NCBI GenBank assembly: GCA_045837725.1
Contig: JBEWZL010000209.1
Coordinates: 310,001 to 374,000 of the forward strand
DNA: 64,000 nt
Source of the DNA: Vermamoeba vermiformis
Lineage: Eukaryota; Tubulinea; Echinamoebida
Direction of reading: 5' to 3'
The position numbers were made by a program, and so were the translations under genes. Shown here in pieces: positions 23,785 through 34,922 of this stretch; position 1 is the stretch's first letter; each line of letters opens with the position of its first letter. The notes under the pieces are model-generated. The model had not been told where the DNA came from, made no database searches, and was given only the letters and a program-made list of their open reading frames with translations.

Positions 23785-24120
23785 TCTGCAGCGAGTTTTG
23801 AGTCCTTCCTTCGAGAGATTCACTGGTCAGCCGTCGTTCTATTTTTAGGTGCGTATCTTGCCAGCCGTGTGACTGAGCTCATCCCTGGTGGCAACTAATA
23901 TGACTTGTTGAAAAAAGAGCCCGAACTCGATGCTCAAGACACTATCGATTGCCATCGAGATCGCGCGTGGCATGCAGTACTTGCATCGGTCGTCGCAAAT
24001 ACAAAGGCACACTGACTTGGCAGGGCCCTGAAGAGTCGTCAGACTACATTGAGATGAGCGACATCTATTCATTTGGCATTGTGTTGTGGCACCGTGCCAC
24101 ATACGAGGGTCTTGATTTGA
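23785..24120 (+). pseudogene. TKL-type protein kinase relic
   Basis: Recognisable kinase pieces occur in order but in shifting frames. SFLREIHWSAVVLFLGA covers subdomains IV-V, and VTELIPGGN is followed directly by a stop where Leu is expected. LSIAIEIARGMQYLHR covers subdomain VI, and GTLTWQGPE with SDIYSFGIVLW covers VIII-IX. The catalytic HRD loop and the DFG motif are missing, lost between the LHR and GTLTW pieces. At least two frame changes, one stop and one internal loss make it a dead host gene. The sequence style matches amoebozoan TKL kinases. Confidence 0.7.
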
Positions 24121-24195
24121 TTGCCGTTCGGCCAGTTAAAGGTTGGTTATTAATTAATAACTAGGCAATATCTTTTACTTAAAATTTTTTTAGCG

Positions 24196-24363
24196 TACTG
24201 ACCGATTCCATCTCTTATAAGACTGATTTCAATCCCAAACAGACAATTTTTCGACCGGTGATGGCCGCTAAAGCTACAGCCGATTTTTACGGCAGAGAGT
24301 ACTCTACTCCTTCGAACTACACTGCCAACATGGGGCTTGAGTGCCAGATGGGGCAAGACATAG
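24196..24363 (+). other. Open coding-like fragment, unassigned
   Basis: After an acceptor-like TTTTTTAG near 24194 an open stretch reads KTDFNPKQTIFRPVMAAKA, then YGREYSTPSNYTANMGLEC, until a donor-like ATAGGTAA. It looks coding but connects to nothing obvious. It could be a further piece of the decayed locus or a lone exon. Confidence 0.3.
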
Positions 24364-24406
24364 GTAAATTAACCCCATAGATTCGCTTTATTGCCTGCTT
24401 TATTTT

Positions 24407-24416
24407 CCTAAAAAGG
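24407..24416. promoter_or_regulatory. CArG-like box upstream of beta-helix gene
   Basis: CCTAAAAAGG within the near-palindrome TTTCCTAAAAAGGAAA (24404-24419), about 125 bases before the ATG at 24541. It fits the MADS/SRF consensus CC(A/T)6GG. The same extended element occurs about 70 bases upstream of the secreted gene at 27949-28829. Confidence 0.45.
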
Positions 24417-24540
24417 AAACACACGAGCAAAAGCAGAACCTTTTCACTGAAATTTCCATTTCTTCGATTTATACTGCAGGCGGTTTAAACTTTATTCGGC
24501 TTGTGTGCGTTTCATTTCCATTTTTTTACGTATACCCACG

Positions 24541-26530
24541 ATGAACACCAGAACCGCTTTAATTTTCGTCTTTGCAGTACAACTCGTGGCTGCGCAATCC
24601 CCGATCCTCTTTTTTTCAGATTTGGTGGATGGGCCGCGCTCTGGCAATTCTGATACCTCTCAAGGGCAGCCGGCTGGTACGCACGGAGCCATCGTCACGA
24701 TTTGGGGAAAATACCTTGGTTCCTCGCAAGGCACTAGTAAAGTGTATTGCGGTGGGGTCGAAGCACCAGTTGTCTACACTTGGAGCGATGCAACTGAGCC
24801 AGCAAACCTTTACGCCTCTCACGGCATGCAAATGATCGCCTTCCAGATCGCCGGCACTACTCCGCTAGGAGACCAGACAATTCATGTCGTGGTCGACGGT
24901 CAAACTTCCAACGACCTTCCCTTCCACGTCCGAGACACTGGTGCAATTATTTTCGTCAGTACTTCGGGCACCGATGGAGATGGACGAGGTTCCTGGACAA
25001 GCCCATTCCGCACTATTATCAACTCTGATTACGACGGAGCGTTCAACAAGATGGAAAAGGGTGATATTGTTTACGCACTTGATGGTGTTACTGCTACCGC
25101 GCAAGTGCTCGACGGTTGCATTGATACCCAGGTCGACGGTGAGTACTCCTTGCCAGCAGTACAAAAAATACTAGACACTAATAAATACTACAGGAGCGTA
25201 CCGGTTGTCTTCGGCTCTAATTGGATACCCAGGAGCGACCGTTAATGTTGGTGCGGATGACTGCAGTGCCGTAAGAACTTTCGTCAGTGGCATCGGATAC
25301 ACAAAGTACTGGACGATGGCAAAGCTCAACATTGTAGGTACCTTGGAGACTGGAATTCCTATGTACGACGGATGGCGAGTTATTGGCAACAGATTCGAGT
25401 GCAAGAAGGTGTACGATGCCAGTCAATCCGGAATCATTTCAGGCTCGGGAAACAACTTGACAGCCGCCGGAAACGAACTGCTGCACACAGCTCAGACAAA
25501 TGCCGCTACCGTGTCCAAGTTGGAGCACGTGCTTTACTTTCAATCGGAGCGACAAGAAGAAGCTCCCCGTCTGCCCACAGAGTACAACAAGGTGGTCGCT
25601 TGGAACTACTTCCACGACAATTACGTCTACTGCGCTGTCAACTTCTACAGTGAAGGCACTAATTCAGGCTATTTCGAGGAGAACTACATTCACGACAATG
25701 TGATCATTAATCAACGTGGTGCAGGTATATTAGCAGGCCCGTATATGACAGGAAACAAGAATTACATTTACAACAACATGATCTACAACGCTGGTCTGGG
25801 ACCTGAAGGACCTGAAGGCTGTTCTGGTCAAATTGGCCTTCAAATATTTGTGGGCTGGACAACCGGTGTGGAGACAACCATTTATGTCTACTCAAACACA
25901 GTGGTCGACAGCGGTTTCCTAGCGTCTACGTGCGGTTTCACTGGCGCTGTGTACTTCGCTCCTTATCCCAATGCACGCATTGTGTTCCACAACAATATCA
26001 TCTCGCAGGACCCTTCATTCGGTCCGCTTGTTTTGATTGATGATCCACAACAAACTCCGAGCGGTGCTGACTACCAGAATAACTTGTGGTACGGTCAAGA
26101 GGCTCCATCGTGGGATCAGGCAGCGGTCACGGAGGATCCTCTGTTCGTAGACCGGTCTTCGTACAACTTCCACTTGCAAGCCAACTCACCTGCCATTGGA
26201 GTGGGTATTGACACCCGCGATGTAGCAGCATTTGATCTCGAGGGATTGCCTCGCCCGTCTACACCGGATCTGGGGGCCTATCAGTACGCAGCAGCTCCTC
26301 CTGGTGGCTGGTACGTGCCTCCCGTCGCTGGTCCTGGGTCCTCAAGTCCCTCTGGCTCCGTTGGTCCCACCAGTTCGGCCAGTCCTTCCGGCGGTGGTTT
26401 CTCCCCGTCAGGAAGCAACAGTCCCAATGCGCAGGCTCCTTCGTCGACGCAGCGTCCTTCTTTGGCCTCGCTTGGCTTACTGCCCAACCTTTGCATCTTG
26501 ATGGCTCTTTGTACTTCATTGATAATATAA
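24541..26530 (+). CDS. GPI-type secreted right-handed beta-helix protein with IPT/TIG domain
   Basis: Two exons with one intron (GTGAGT near 25140 to CAG near 25193) that joins in phase as DG-AYRLSS. The signal peptide is MNTRTALIFVFAVQLVAAQ. Next is an IPT/TIG-like module (GAIVTIWGKYLGSSQGTSKV). A parallel beta-helix region resembling pectate-lyase or polysaccharide-binding proteins has repeated Asn-rich turns such as YNKVVAWNYFHDNYVY, ENYIHDN and NYIYNNMIYNAG. A Ser/Pro/Gly-rich stalk and a hydrophobic C-terminal tail suggest GPI anchoring. It probably binds or cuts a polysaccharide at the cell surface or in the wall of cysts or stalks; catalytic residues were not assigned. The GC-rich coding style suggests strong expression. 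Confidence 0.85.
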
Positions 26531-26733
26531 ATTCTGTCTTATTAATTGATCATTCAGCAAGATCTGGTATAAATTTTACCGCGGATGCCGCTATCTTCGT
26601 CACAAATCTTTTGACATAGCTGACCTCCGCACGTTCGCGTTGCCGCAATTTCGATGAACTCATACAAAGGGCTCGGACCGGTTTCAGGGCTGAGTTCAAA
26701 TTTCGCTACGTGAGTTAATAATCACCAAGTGAA

Positions 26734-27822
26734 ATGTTGTTACAACGATTATACGCTTATGGAGTGCGTTCTAGAATGGTTCTGGCTTCTAGAACCAGCT
26801 TATGGAAGCCAAAACCTAAAAAGATTGCGAATCCGTTCAGTTTTAGCACCACCTTCAAATCAATGACGACATCAGAGCCCAGAAAACATAAACCATATTC
26901 ATTTTGTCACTATTGTGGCTCTCAATATGGTCCTGAAATGACAGCGTTTCCAAAAAAATGTCACTCTTGCAATAACAAAATGTAAGTAGGCCTTAGATTC
27001 GCTTTAAAATTGTAAATTGGCATTATTTATACATTTCATATATCATTATAGTTACTGCATATTTTAGTTTAATTTTTAAAATTAATACAATTGAGTTTAT
27101 TTTCGCGTCAACATTCTAGAAGGATCCTAAAGACTGCTTGTCAGCAAGTAACGTACTATTATTTAGCTATTTGAATCCTCTTCCCGTCGCAGTTGTGATC
27201 GTGCCAGTGGACAACGGAGTAATGCTCATTCGAAGATCGATCGAACCCGCCAAAGGTCAACTGGCATTCCCCGGAGGTAAATATCATCTTACCCTCTCGA
27301 AGGATATATAAACTTCGCGAAATTAGCTCGAGAGCAATTACATCTGCCAGCTAAGGAGGTCAAAAGCCATGATTTACTACTAACATAAGTTCTAATCGAG
27401 CCATTGGTGGTTCGAAAGACTAACAGACGTACGTTTAGGATATATTGATCATATCGAATCTTGGCAAGAAGGAGGTGCACGCGAAGTCTGGGAAGAAGCG
27501 GGGCTAAAATTAGATCCTGCAGAGATCAAGGAATTTAAAATTATGAATGGAACCGGAAAGGTACGCTAGTCGTAGAAATCCATCCTATTAATTATATTGC
27601 GCGTATCTCAGTGTTTATATCCTCTTTTAATGATTACAAATTTAGATCTTGATCTTTGGTGTTTATCAACGCACGCTGTCTTCGAAAGACTTGCCACCGT
27701 TTGAGAACACTGGCGAGACCCTAGAGCGAGTAGTAGTTACAGAACCGGTCAAGTTAGGCTTTGATCTTCATCAGCAAGTAATAGAAGAATACTTTAGGTT
27801 GAAAGCGAGCAACAAAATGTAA
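26734..27822 (+). CDS. Nudix hydrolase with N-terminal zinc ribbon
   Basis: Four exons. The Nudix box is complete: G-YIDHI-E-SWQEGGA-REVWEEAG-L, matching GX5EX7REUXEEXGU, so the Mg2+-binding glutamates are present. A zinc ribbon precedes it (CHYCG and CHSCNNK, C-x2-C twice), as in NADH pyrophosphatase-like and related bacterial Nudix proteins. The basic, Arg-rich first 30 residues could be a mitochondrial targeting sequence. It hydrolyses a nucleoside diphosphate linked to another group; the substrate is not inferable. Exon joins (NNK-IYLNPLPVAVV, FPGG-YIDH) are in phase. Confidence 0.88.
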
Positions 27823-27948
27823 TTACCCGCTTTATTGGCAAAAATCCTTAGCGATTTCAGTTATGTAAATAGAGTATATATACGTTTGAAGCGAATCGGA
27901 TAAAAGCCTTTATTTTAAGAACTTGATCGCGATCGGATGTTGCGGCGG

Positions 27949-28829
27949 TTAGAACAACAAGAACGATACAACAATCATAGCACCACTAGAGACAATGGCG
28001 ACGTTAGCAGAGGATTTCTTTCCGATAGGAGTGGCAGAAGGAACTCTGGTTGGAGTGGCGGAAGTAGGGGCACTGCTGGGAGCGGATGCAGGACCCGATG
28101 AGCCAGGAGTACCGGCATCCGGCGCAGCTACAGGGGCAGGAGAGCCGCAAGTATCTTGGTATGCACTGAAATAGGCGCTAGTGGCGAGGGTGGCAATGTT
28201 TACGCACTGACCGTTGGGAACCGAGAAGGATGTGCATTTGTCGGGATAGCACAGCGAGCCTGACAAGATTCCAGAATTGGCATCGCACGACATTAAAATA
28301 GTTTGAGTGCTAGGATTGAAAGTAGACAAGCTAAATCCGTTGACGGTGACGTTTTGGCCAGCAGAAGATGGCGAGACTACAATAATTAATTAATTAATTT
28401 AAATTCGCAAATTTTTCATCGATTATCGTAATTCAAATCTTACCATCGTACTGCACAGACAATGTAGCAGAGCAATTGGCTTTGTCGAAGATCTTTACTG
28501 CCAGAAAACCGTTTCTCGGGGGTGGAATGGTTTCTCCGGTATTGCAAAGAGATCTGTTCATATAGAAGTTATAAGTGCTAACAGATATGCACCCTTCACC
28601 CTCCGCACCGCACGTAGAAGCCTATAATGCAATAATTAATTAATTTTGGATCTCTCCCAAATTTAAGTCTTTGCTTTATAATCTTGTTTAAATTACTTAC
28701 GTATTGGCGAGGAGGATCAACCGAATCGCAGGATGAAGTTGAATGGGTATCAAAAATTAAGACCTGGCCCAAGCAGCTGCCGATCAAAATACTAGAGCAC
28801 ACCAGTGCGAAAAAAGAGGATAATTGCAT
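27949..28829 (-). CDS. Secreted Ser/Pro-rich protein, likely GPI-anchored
   Basis: Three exons. The signal peptide is MQLSSFFALVCSSILIGSCLG. A Cys-containing domain (CGAEGEGC, SLCNTGETIPPP, MSCDANSGILSGSLC, DKCTSF) is followed by a Ser/Ala/Pro-rich stalk and a hydrophobic tail (AIVSSGAMIVVSFLLF) typical of GPI signals. The domain pattern resembles small amoebal secreted proteins, but I cannot name a family. A CArG-like box lies about 70 bases upstream of the ATG. The gene is convergent with the Nudix gene, with about 125 bp between stops. Confidence 0.8.
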
Positions 28830-28899
28830 CGTGTCCTATTGCGTTGGTGTGAATAAATAAATGTAATACAACCGATTTTTATTTTAATAGTTGCCTTTA

Positions 28900-28909
28900 C
28901 CTAAAAAGG
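28900..28909. promoter_or_regulatory. CArG-like box upstream of secreted gene
   Basis: CCTAAAAAGG at about -71 relative to the ATG at 28829 of the minus-strand gene, within CCTAAAAAGGAAA. It matches CC(A/T)6GG and the same core as the box upstream of the beta-helix gene. Confidence 0.45.
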
Positions 28910-29116
28910 AAATCTGATTTGAAAGAGTTCCTCGCTTGTAACGTGCTTGATTACTATAAGTCAAAGGATTACTCGATCAGTTGCGAATTAGCGAGCAAAT
29001 CATGACACCGGAAAAAATTTCCGCTCAGAAATAAGAGGCGCCAAATAACCGTTTAATGCGTGTAATTGCGTATTGTTCAAAGGGTCTAAAAGAAACTTTC
29101 TTGGACGGTATTCAAA

Positions 29117-30963
29117 TCACAATGCTGATTTTCTTCGCATTTTGAAGATAACGGGCTGCGCGGGTCGATAAACGCCAAAGTTTTGATACTTGGGGATGTA
29201 ATCCTCGACTGGTCCAGGAATTTCGATGTCATACTGGCCCAGCAAATTAAACACGAGCGTCTTAATGTTCATGCTGGCAAACTTTGCACCGATGCACGGA
29301 TGACGACCAGCACCAAACACGGGAATTTCGCCGAGTCCTTTCGCTTCAGAGAGCAAACGGTTGGGGTTGAATTCGAACGGTTTGTTGTAGATTTGGCCGT
29401 TGTGAACCACAGTGAAGTGAGGAAGTGTCAAGTACCAACCTAACAATAGATGTCAGCACTGACATTCAGCCTGTCATAAGTGCAATACCTTTAGGAATGA
29501 CGTATTTGTTATCGATGACAAAGTCTTGCACTGCCTTTCTCATCGCTAAGCCACCCGAGCAAACGCGAATAGTCTCCTTAACTGCCATATCAGTGAAGTT
29601 GAACTTGTTGATCAACGCGTGACTTAGATCCGCGGCGGGGTCTTTTGCCATCTCAAGGTACTCTTGTTGTTCTTGCATCAAAGGCTTCATCTGATATTTA
29701 AGTTAGGTTAGGCAAGCCGTAGCGTGGTATATCAAATTGCCTACCAGCTCAGGCTTTGACAAAGTGAAAAACGTGAGCCAAGCGGCAGTCGCGAAGTTGT
29801 TCGATGCCGCGGCAAAAATCAATCCAAACACCAGCGTGCCTAGAAAACCATAATCAACTTCTCCTATGAATTTAGGTTAATAAGTTTCTTGCAGGATTCA
29901 CTTTGACTCTTCCGTACCATTTTTGTTCGTGCAGTTCAGGATCATGAAGTCAATAAATTCTACGCTGTCTTCGGGGATTGGGCCGTTAGAAGTTCGTCTT
30001 TTGACTATTTCGCGGCAAATATCTTTGATTTTGTCCCACGTGGCTGCAGTGCGCTTCTTATTTTGAGGCAACTGATTTTTAACCATGTGCATAAGTCCTT
30101 TAATTCGCTCCTCCGTGTCCAATTCCTTGACCAATCCAACGAACTCCTCTAATTCACTCTTTGACAGATCGGAGCCAACAAACGACCTGAATTGACGTTA
30201 GAATTCTGAGTCAAATTTAAGACTCTAAAATTAGGTTGGTTCGTAATAATTGTTCTTACTTGATGATTACGTCAAGTGTCATTTGATAAATATGAGGAAA
30301 GATGTCTACTTCTTGGTAAGGCTGGGACCATTCATTTTTAAAATAATCGACAATTATGGATCGCATCAGTTTTGCAAAATGCGAGTATCGCTCCTGAGAG
30401 AAAGCGCGCGTGAAGAGAGTCACATTCTCAGGGCGGTTATTATGAAGGTATTCGCTGGGCTGGCCGGCAAGGTTGCCGAAGAGCTAAAAAAAAGAATTAA
30501 AATCAGATCCCAAAAATATTTCTTTCTAAAAGCCGCGTATATCTGCCTAGATTTTTTCAATAATTATAGGAGTTTTATCTTGCGAGGCAGCATGCTTACT
30601 GCTCTTGATTCATTTTTTTGGATTTCAGATCTTGGTTATTACCTCATAGCCGTGTGCCAAGCTTGCATCGTCTTCTTTGATCATATGGTATATTTTGGAT
30701 GCGTTTGGACCCACAAAAAATACAAACGTATTCCACAGAGGTACGCGCACAGAGAACACATCTCCATACTTCGCCGCAGCTTTTTCCAGCGTTGATTCAT
30801 CTGGATTTTCTGCTTTAAATTCGCTTAAAGGTACGTATGGAGGCAAAGGTAGGTCGAATTTTGTCTTTGGAGCTCGTTGAGAGCGTTCTCGCATCCACGC
30901 TAGAGCACCCAGCGCAACCGCAATAGGCAATAACCACAATAAAATCATATTAGATTCTTGCAC
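29117..30963 (-). CDS. Cytochrome P450, membrane-anchored, atypical I-helix
   Basis: About six exons from ATG 30963 (a second ATG lies five codons on). The N-terminus is a membrane anchor (MILLWLLPIAVALGALAW) followed by a Pro-rich hinge (DLPLPPYVPL). The K-helix ExxR is KETIRVC, and the heme loop is FGAGRHPCIGAKFA with the ligand Cys. The I-helix reads FAAASNNFATAAWLTFF and lacks the usual (A/G)Gx(D/E)T oxygen-activation motif. This absence is known in CYP7/CYP8-clan enzymes and in isomerase-type P450s such as prostacyclin synthase and CYP74. It should sit in the ER and act on a lipid or sterol, perhaps without classical monooxygenation. Family assignment is uncertain; the CYP51-like heme loop is suggestive only. 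Confidence 0.85.
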
Positions 30964-31130
30964 TATTGTGGTAAGCCGTAAAGCGTTAAAACCGAATTAG
31001 TTGAAAAATTATCTCGATTGAATCACCTGGGCACGTGTCGGTAACGAAGGATATCACAACATCCGATTTTTTTATTAGGTACAATCGATTTTTAATTGAT
31101 GTCAGTTCATGATCGTTAGATCTATCGATT

Positions 31131-34100
31131 CTAGTCTGACCTTTCGAGTTGTTCAATAATATGCTCAACCGTTGGACGTTCACTTGGGTTAACCTTCCAA
31201 CAAGAGCGCATAATATCAGCAAGTTTGATTGGACAGTCTTCAGGAATGACAGGTGTCACTCCGTTGTCGCGGATCAGTCTTCCAATCTCGATCGGATCTG
31301 CGTTATTGTGAGGTTCTTTTTGCACCATTACTTCGTACATTAATACTCCGAATGACCATACATCTGTATGGTAAGTCAATTACTGCGTATTAGAAACTTA
31401 TTTGCTTACCTGATTTGGTCGAGTACTCTTTGTTTCGCAGCGACTCAGGCGACATCCATCGAATCGGACCAAGTTCCGATTTTGTTGTTCCGCGCTGAGT
31501 GTCTTCGTCAATAAGACGTGACATGCCAAAGTCTGTTATCTTTGGTTCATTCTTGTGAAGAAGAACGTTTCTCGCTGCCACGTCACGATGAACCATGTTG
31601 TTTGCGTGCAAGTGATTCAAACCTTTCGCTACTCCGAAGATGAACGCTGTTTTTTGTTCGATGGATATAGGCTGATTGGAGTCAAATAGGAGATCATCTA
31701 ACGATCCTCCGTCACAGAACTCGATGACAAGAATGACACTGTCAGTCTCGGGATGAACACTGAAGCCAAACAGTTGAACGACATTGGGATGAGGTCGCAT
31801 TTGTATCATCAGTTCGAGTTCTGAAATGACAGTTGAGTTGGCTTGAGTCATGCTGACTTTGAGTGCGACTGGTGATCCTTTCCAGCTTCCTTTGAACACT
31901 TGACCACTTGCTCCACGACCAATCTGATCGCCGAACTTGATTTGATCGAATGGAATGAACCACTGTCCGTACTTTGATGCCAGCCCTGTCATTGACACGA
32001 CCTTGTCTTTCCCTTGCTTTCGCTTCTTTCTAAGCAATAAAATTAGCAGCAGAGCTCCAGCGATGAGTGCCGCGCCAATTGGGACGACGATTGCTGCAAT
32101 GAGTTCGCCTTCACTGAGTCCTATTGGACCTACAGTTTCATTCAACGCTGTTGGACTATGAGGCGGGACAGTGATAGCATCGGCTTCGAACAGTAGCATC
32201 GCATCAGAGTACGTGCCTCTTCTGCTGTCATCTTTGCCGCCAACTACAACACTGAGCTTGAGGCTGGTTTGATAGACTGCAGAAGCCATGACACTGCTGG
32301 TATAAGTTTGGGTGTACCACTGCCCCGTCGGTACTTCGTAGTAGAAGATTGACGAAAGGCTCGTTGAGAAGCAGACAACAAAGTCTCCAACAGGCACCAT
32401 TGTCAAGTCTTTGCTGAAACTTGACCCGTCTAGCTGTGGTAGCAAAGAGGTCTGGTACGAATCGTGCTCGATGTCGTAAAGGTAAATAGTGGTAAATCTC
32501 AGCACTGCTCGTCCGTCTGATTGTCTTGTTGATATGAAGATCTGGTTGTTATCGATGGCAAAGTACTGCACAAAAAATGTGAAAACGGGCAATGGTGCAG
32601 CTGCTGTTTCAGTCCACTCGAGCGGAGATTGTGCCCGATGCTTGGTGAAACTTCCTTCACTTGTACGGAGATACGCAGTGTCACTGATAGTAAGAACGGG
32701 AATATGAGCGTTGACGAGAGATCGGTCATCGTTCAAATTAAAGTCTGCAGTGGGCAGCGTGCCGTTTTCATTCAGTGTCCAATTGCCACTCAACGGGTCA
32801 TAAACAGCGATAGCTTGATTATTCCAGACCACCAAGTTAGTTCCGAGAGCAGCTGCCGGCAGGTACCATTCTTGGGTGTAATCGCTGAAGGGCATCTCAG
32901 TTGAGTTGAGCCACGTTTGTGCTTCCAAGTCATAGATGTCAACTTTGTTGTAGTACTGCCGACCTAACGTAATAGTCATCTGATCAAATCGGTACATCAT
33001 CACAAAGTGAAGATCGTTTGAAGTCCATAGATTGTCGTTGTTGAGAACGCTTGATTGGTTGAAGCTTGAAAACGTCACTGTCTTGTAGAACACTCCACCA
33101 TTTTCCGTGAAGAAGTTGTCGCCAACCATCGCCACAGGACGGCCACGCAAAGTGATTACTTCATCTGCGATTAAAGTCGCGTTGGCTCCTTGAAATTCAA
33201 AGTGATATCTTTGCGGCGTTGACTCTTCGATGAATTGACATGAGTTGTTTCCCGCGAACAAAGTTGAAATCTCGGTGAAATTCGTTGCCAAAGAGATTGC
33301 ATTCCGTCGAATGTTAACCGCTACAATCTTCGTTTTGCTAGCAATGCAAGCCCATTCTCCAACACTGACGCTAAATTTCAAGCTTGTGAAAGTAGTGGTC
33401 CCAGTGATTTGTCGCCATCGGACCCATGAACCAGAAACATCGTCATAGTAGTAGATGTTTGGTCCGAATCGACCACTATCCACATAAGCGACGTATCCGT
33501 CAACAGCAAACGCGCGCTGAAACTCTAGTAGGGCCAAGACAGCCCCTGTAGTTGCATTAGACCAATAGAATGGCTGATAGGAGCCCATATTGAAAATGAT
33601 CGTTGTTTCTGGTGTCGAGAGTACTGCGTTGATTTCTGCTATTTCCGTTGACAGTTGGTGCCATTCTGAAGTTCCCAGCCGATGAAGAATAATGACCTGA
33701 GCACTCCATACAGCAACGATTCTATTAGTAACATTGAAGTAGAAGTCAGTGAACGTAATTGGATATGCCAACGTGTCAGGAAACTTGTCGATCGTGTCTG
33801 TAGTTCGGTTGTAGATCCACGCCGAAAAAACTGGTTCGTTGGTAGTGACATTCGTTCCTCCAATCACAACGACGATGTCTTCGAAAGCGAATGTAATGCT
33901 ATCAAATAGGTCCATTTTGATCTTGGTGAGTTCAGTGCTGTAGTTCCATTTGCTCGTTGTCAGATCGAGAAAGTCGACGGAGTAACTGCCGATAACGGTC
34001 AGTGTTGATTGATACACCGAGATACTAGTGGCATTAAATACTGTTGGTCCTTGGCCATGGTCTCTAATGAAGTCTTGTTTGGTTGGGTCGAACACAAAAG

Positions 34101-34425
34101 GTGGATTCGCGTATGAGTACCCTCCAACAAAGTACAGGAAAGGTTCTTGAACGACTGGAGTGACGAATCCTCTTTTGCTGGGAAGATAAAGAGGTGTTGT
34201 CCAGTTTCTATTGATGAGATCGAACACTTCAATCTTGTCTGTTGCAACGTTGTCGTGGAACTCCCAACCGCCAACAAAATACAAGTTTGAGCCTGCTTCA
34301 ATCAAAGATAGTCCATCTCTTGGTGAAGAAATTCTCGTGGTGTTGTAAACTACATCGCCATGGACCCAAGAAAGCAAGCAACACAACGCTATTACCAAAA
34401 TGGCTAATCTGGTTGACATCCGCAA
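31131..34425 (-). CDS. Receptor-like tyrosine-type kinase with kelch-like propeller ectodomain (copy A)
   Basis: A 1082-residue protein from exons 34425-31410 and 31363-31131. The signal peptide is LAILVIALCCLLSWVHG. An ectodomain of about 700 residues has kelch-like blades (SNLYFVGGWEFHDN, FLYFVGGYSYANP, DIVVVIGGT). One membrane span follows (LIAAIVVPIGAALIAGALLL) with a basic stop-transfer. The kinase domain has IGRGASGQVFKG, VALKVS, HRDVAARNVLL, DFGMSR and GPIRWMSPES, then SDVWSFGVLMYEV. HRD-x-AARN and PIRWM are hallmarks of tyrosine kinases rather than generic TKL kinases. The activation loop (IDEDTQRGTTKSELG) has no tyrosine. The C-terminus ends right after the kinase fold. It likely senses an extracellular ligand or surface. 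Paralogue at 34923-38186. Confidence 0.9.
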
Positions 34426-34922
34426 TCTGACATTAAACGGGATATTAGTTCCGATTAATATTAACTACCATAAAAAATTATTTTAATTACTATCATATTT
34501 ATAAACGAACAATTGGTGCTCTTGAATTTCAAATTGTTTTTGCAAGATCTGAACCTCGTGAGCGTTACAACAACAAGGTTATCACTTAGTTCGAACAAAC
34601 ACTTTGAATAATTGTATAAATGCCAAAAGTAAGTTATAATGTTACTAATTTAACGCTTGTAATGAGCTTAGCTGGATAGAGGTTCCAGACGTACCGCTAG
34701 AAACAAGCGCACATGTGGTTAACTGTAGTTGCATTAGTTGAATTAATTTCGTGTTGGTTTACGTGTTTAATGCTGTCAAAAATAGGCCGGCAATCAATGA
34801 GATTCTTTAACTTTAAATTCCAACGTAAAAAACCGCAAACTTATAATTGCAATTTCAATTATTTATTGCTACTTACAATCGTTTCTTGGAGAGTACGAGC
34901 TATTTTACCAGCCGAAAGAATA
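34426..34922. other. Intergenic region between tandem kinase genes
   Basis: This 497-bp AT-rich spacer lies between two genes on the same strand. It contains the promoter of copy A and the 3' end of copy B. No ORF with coding character or RNA gene was seen. Confidence 0.4.

Noticed and set aside
23700-23900. Apparent short plus-strand protein starting near 23662
   Set aside because: Its C-terminal part is the frame of the kinase relic; the N-terminal part is low-complexity T-rich DNA. It is a piece of the pseudogene and not a separate gene.
30250-30795. Plus-strand open frame, 181 codons
   Set aside because: It lies antisense to two clearly coding P450 exons and the intron between them and shows no domain features.
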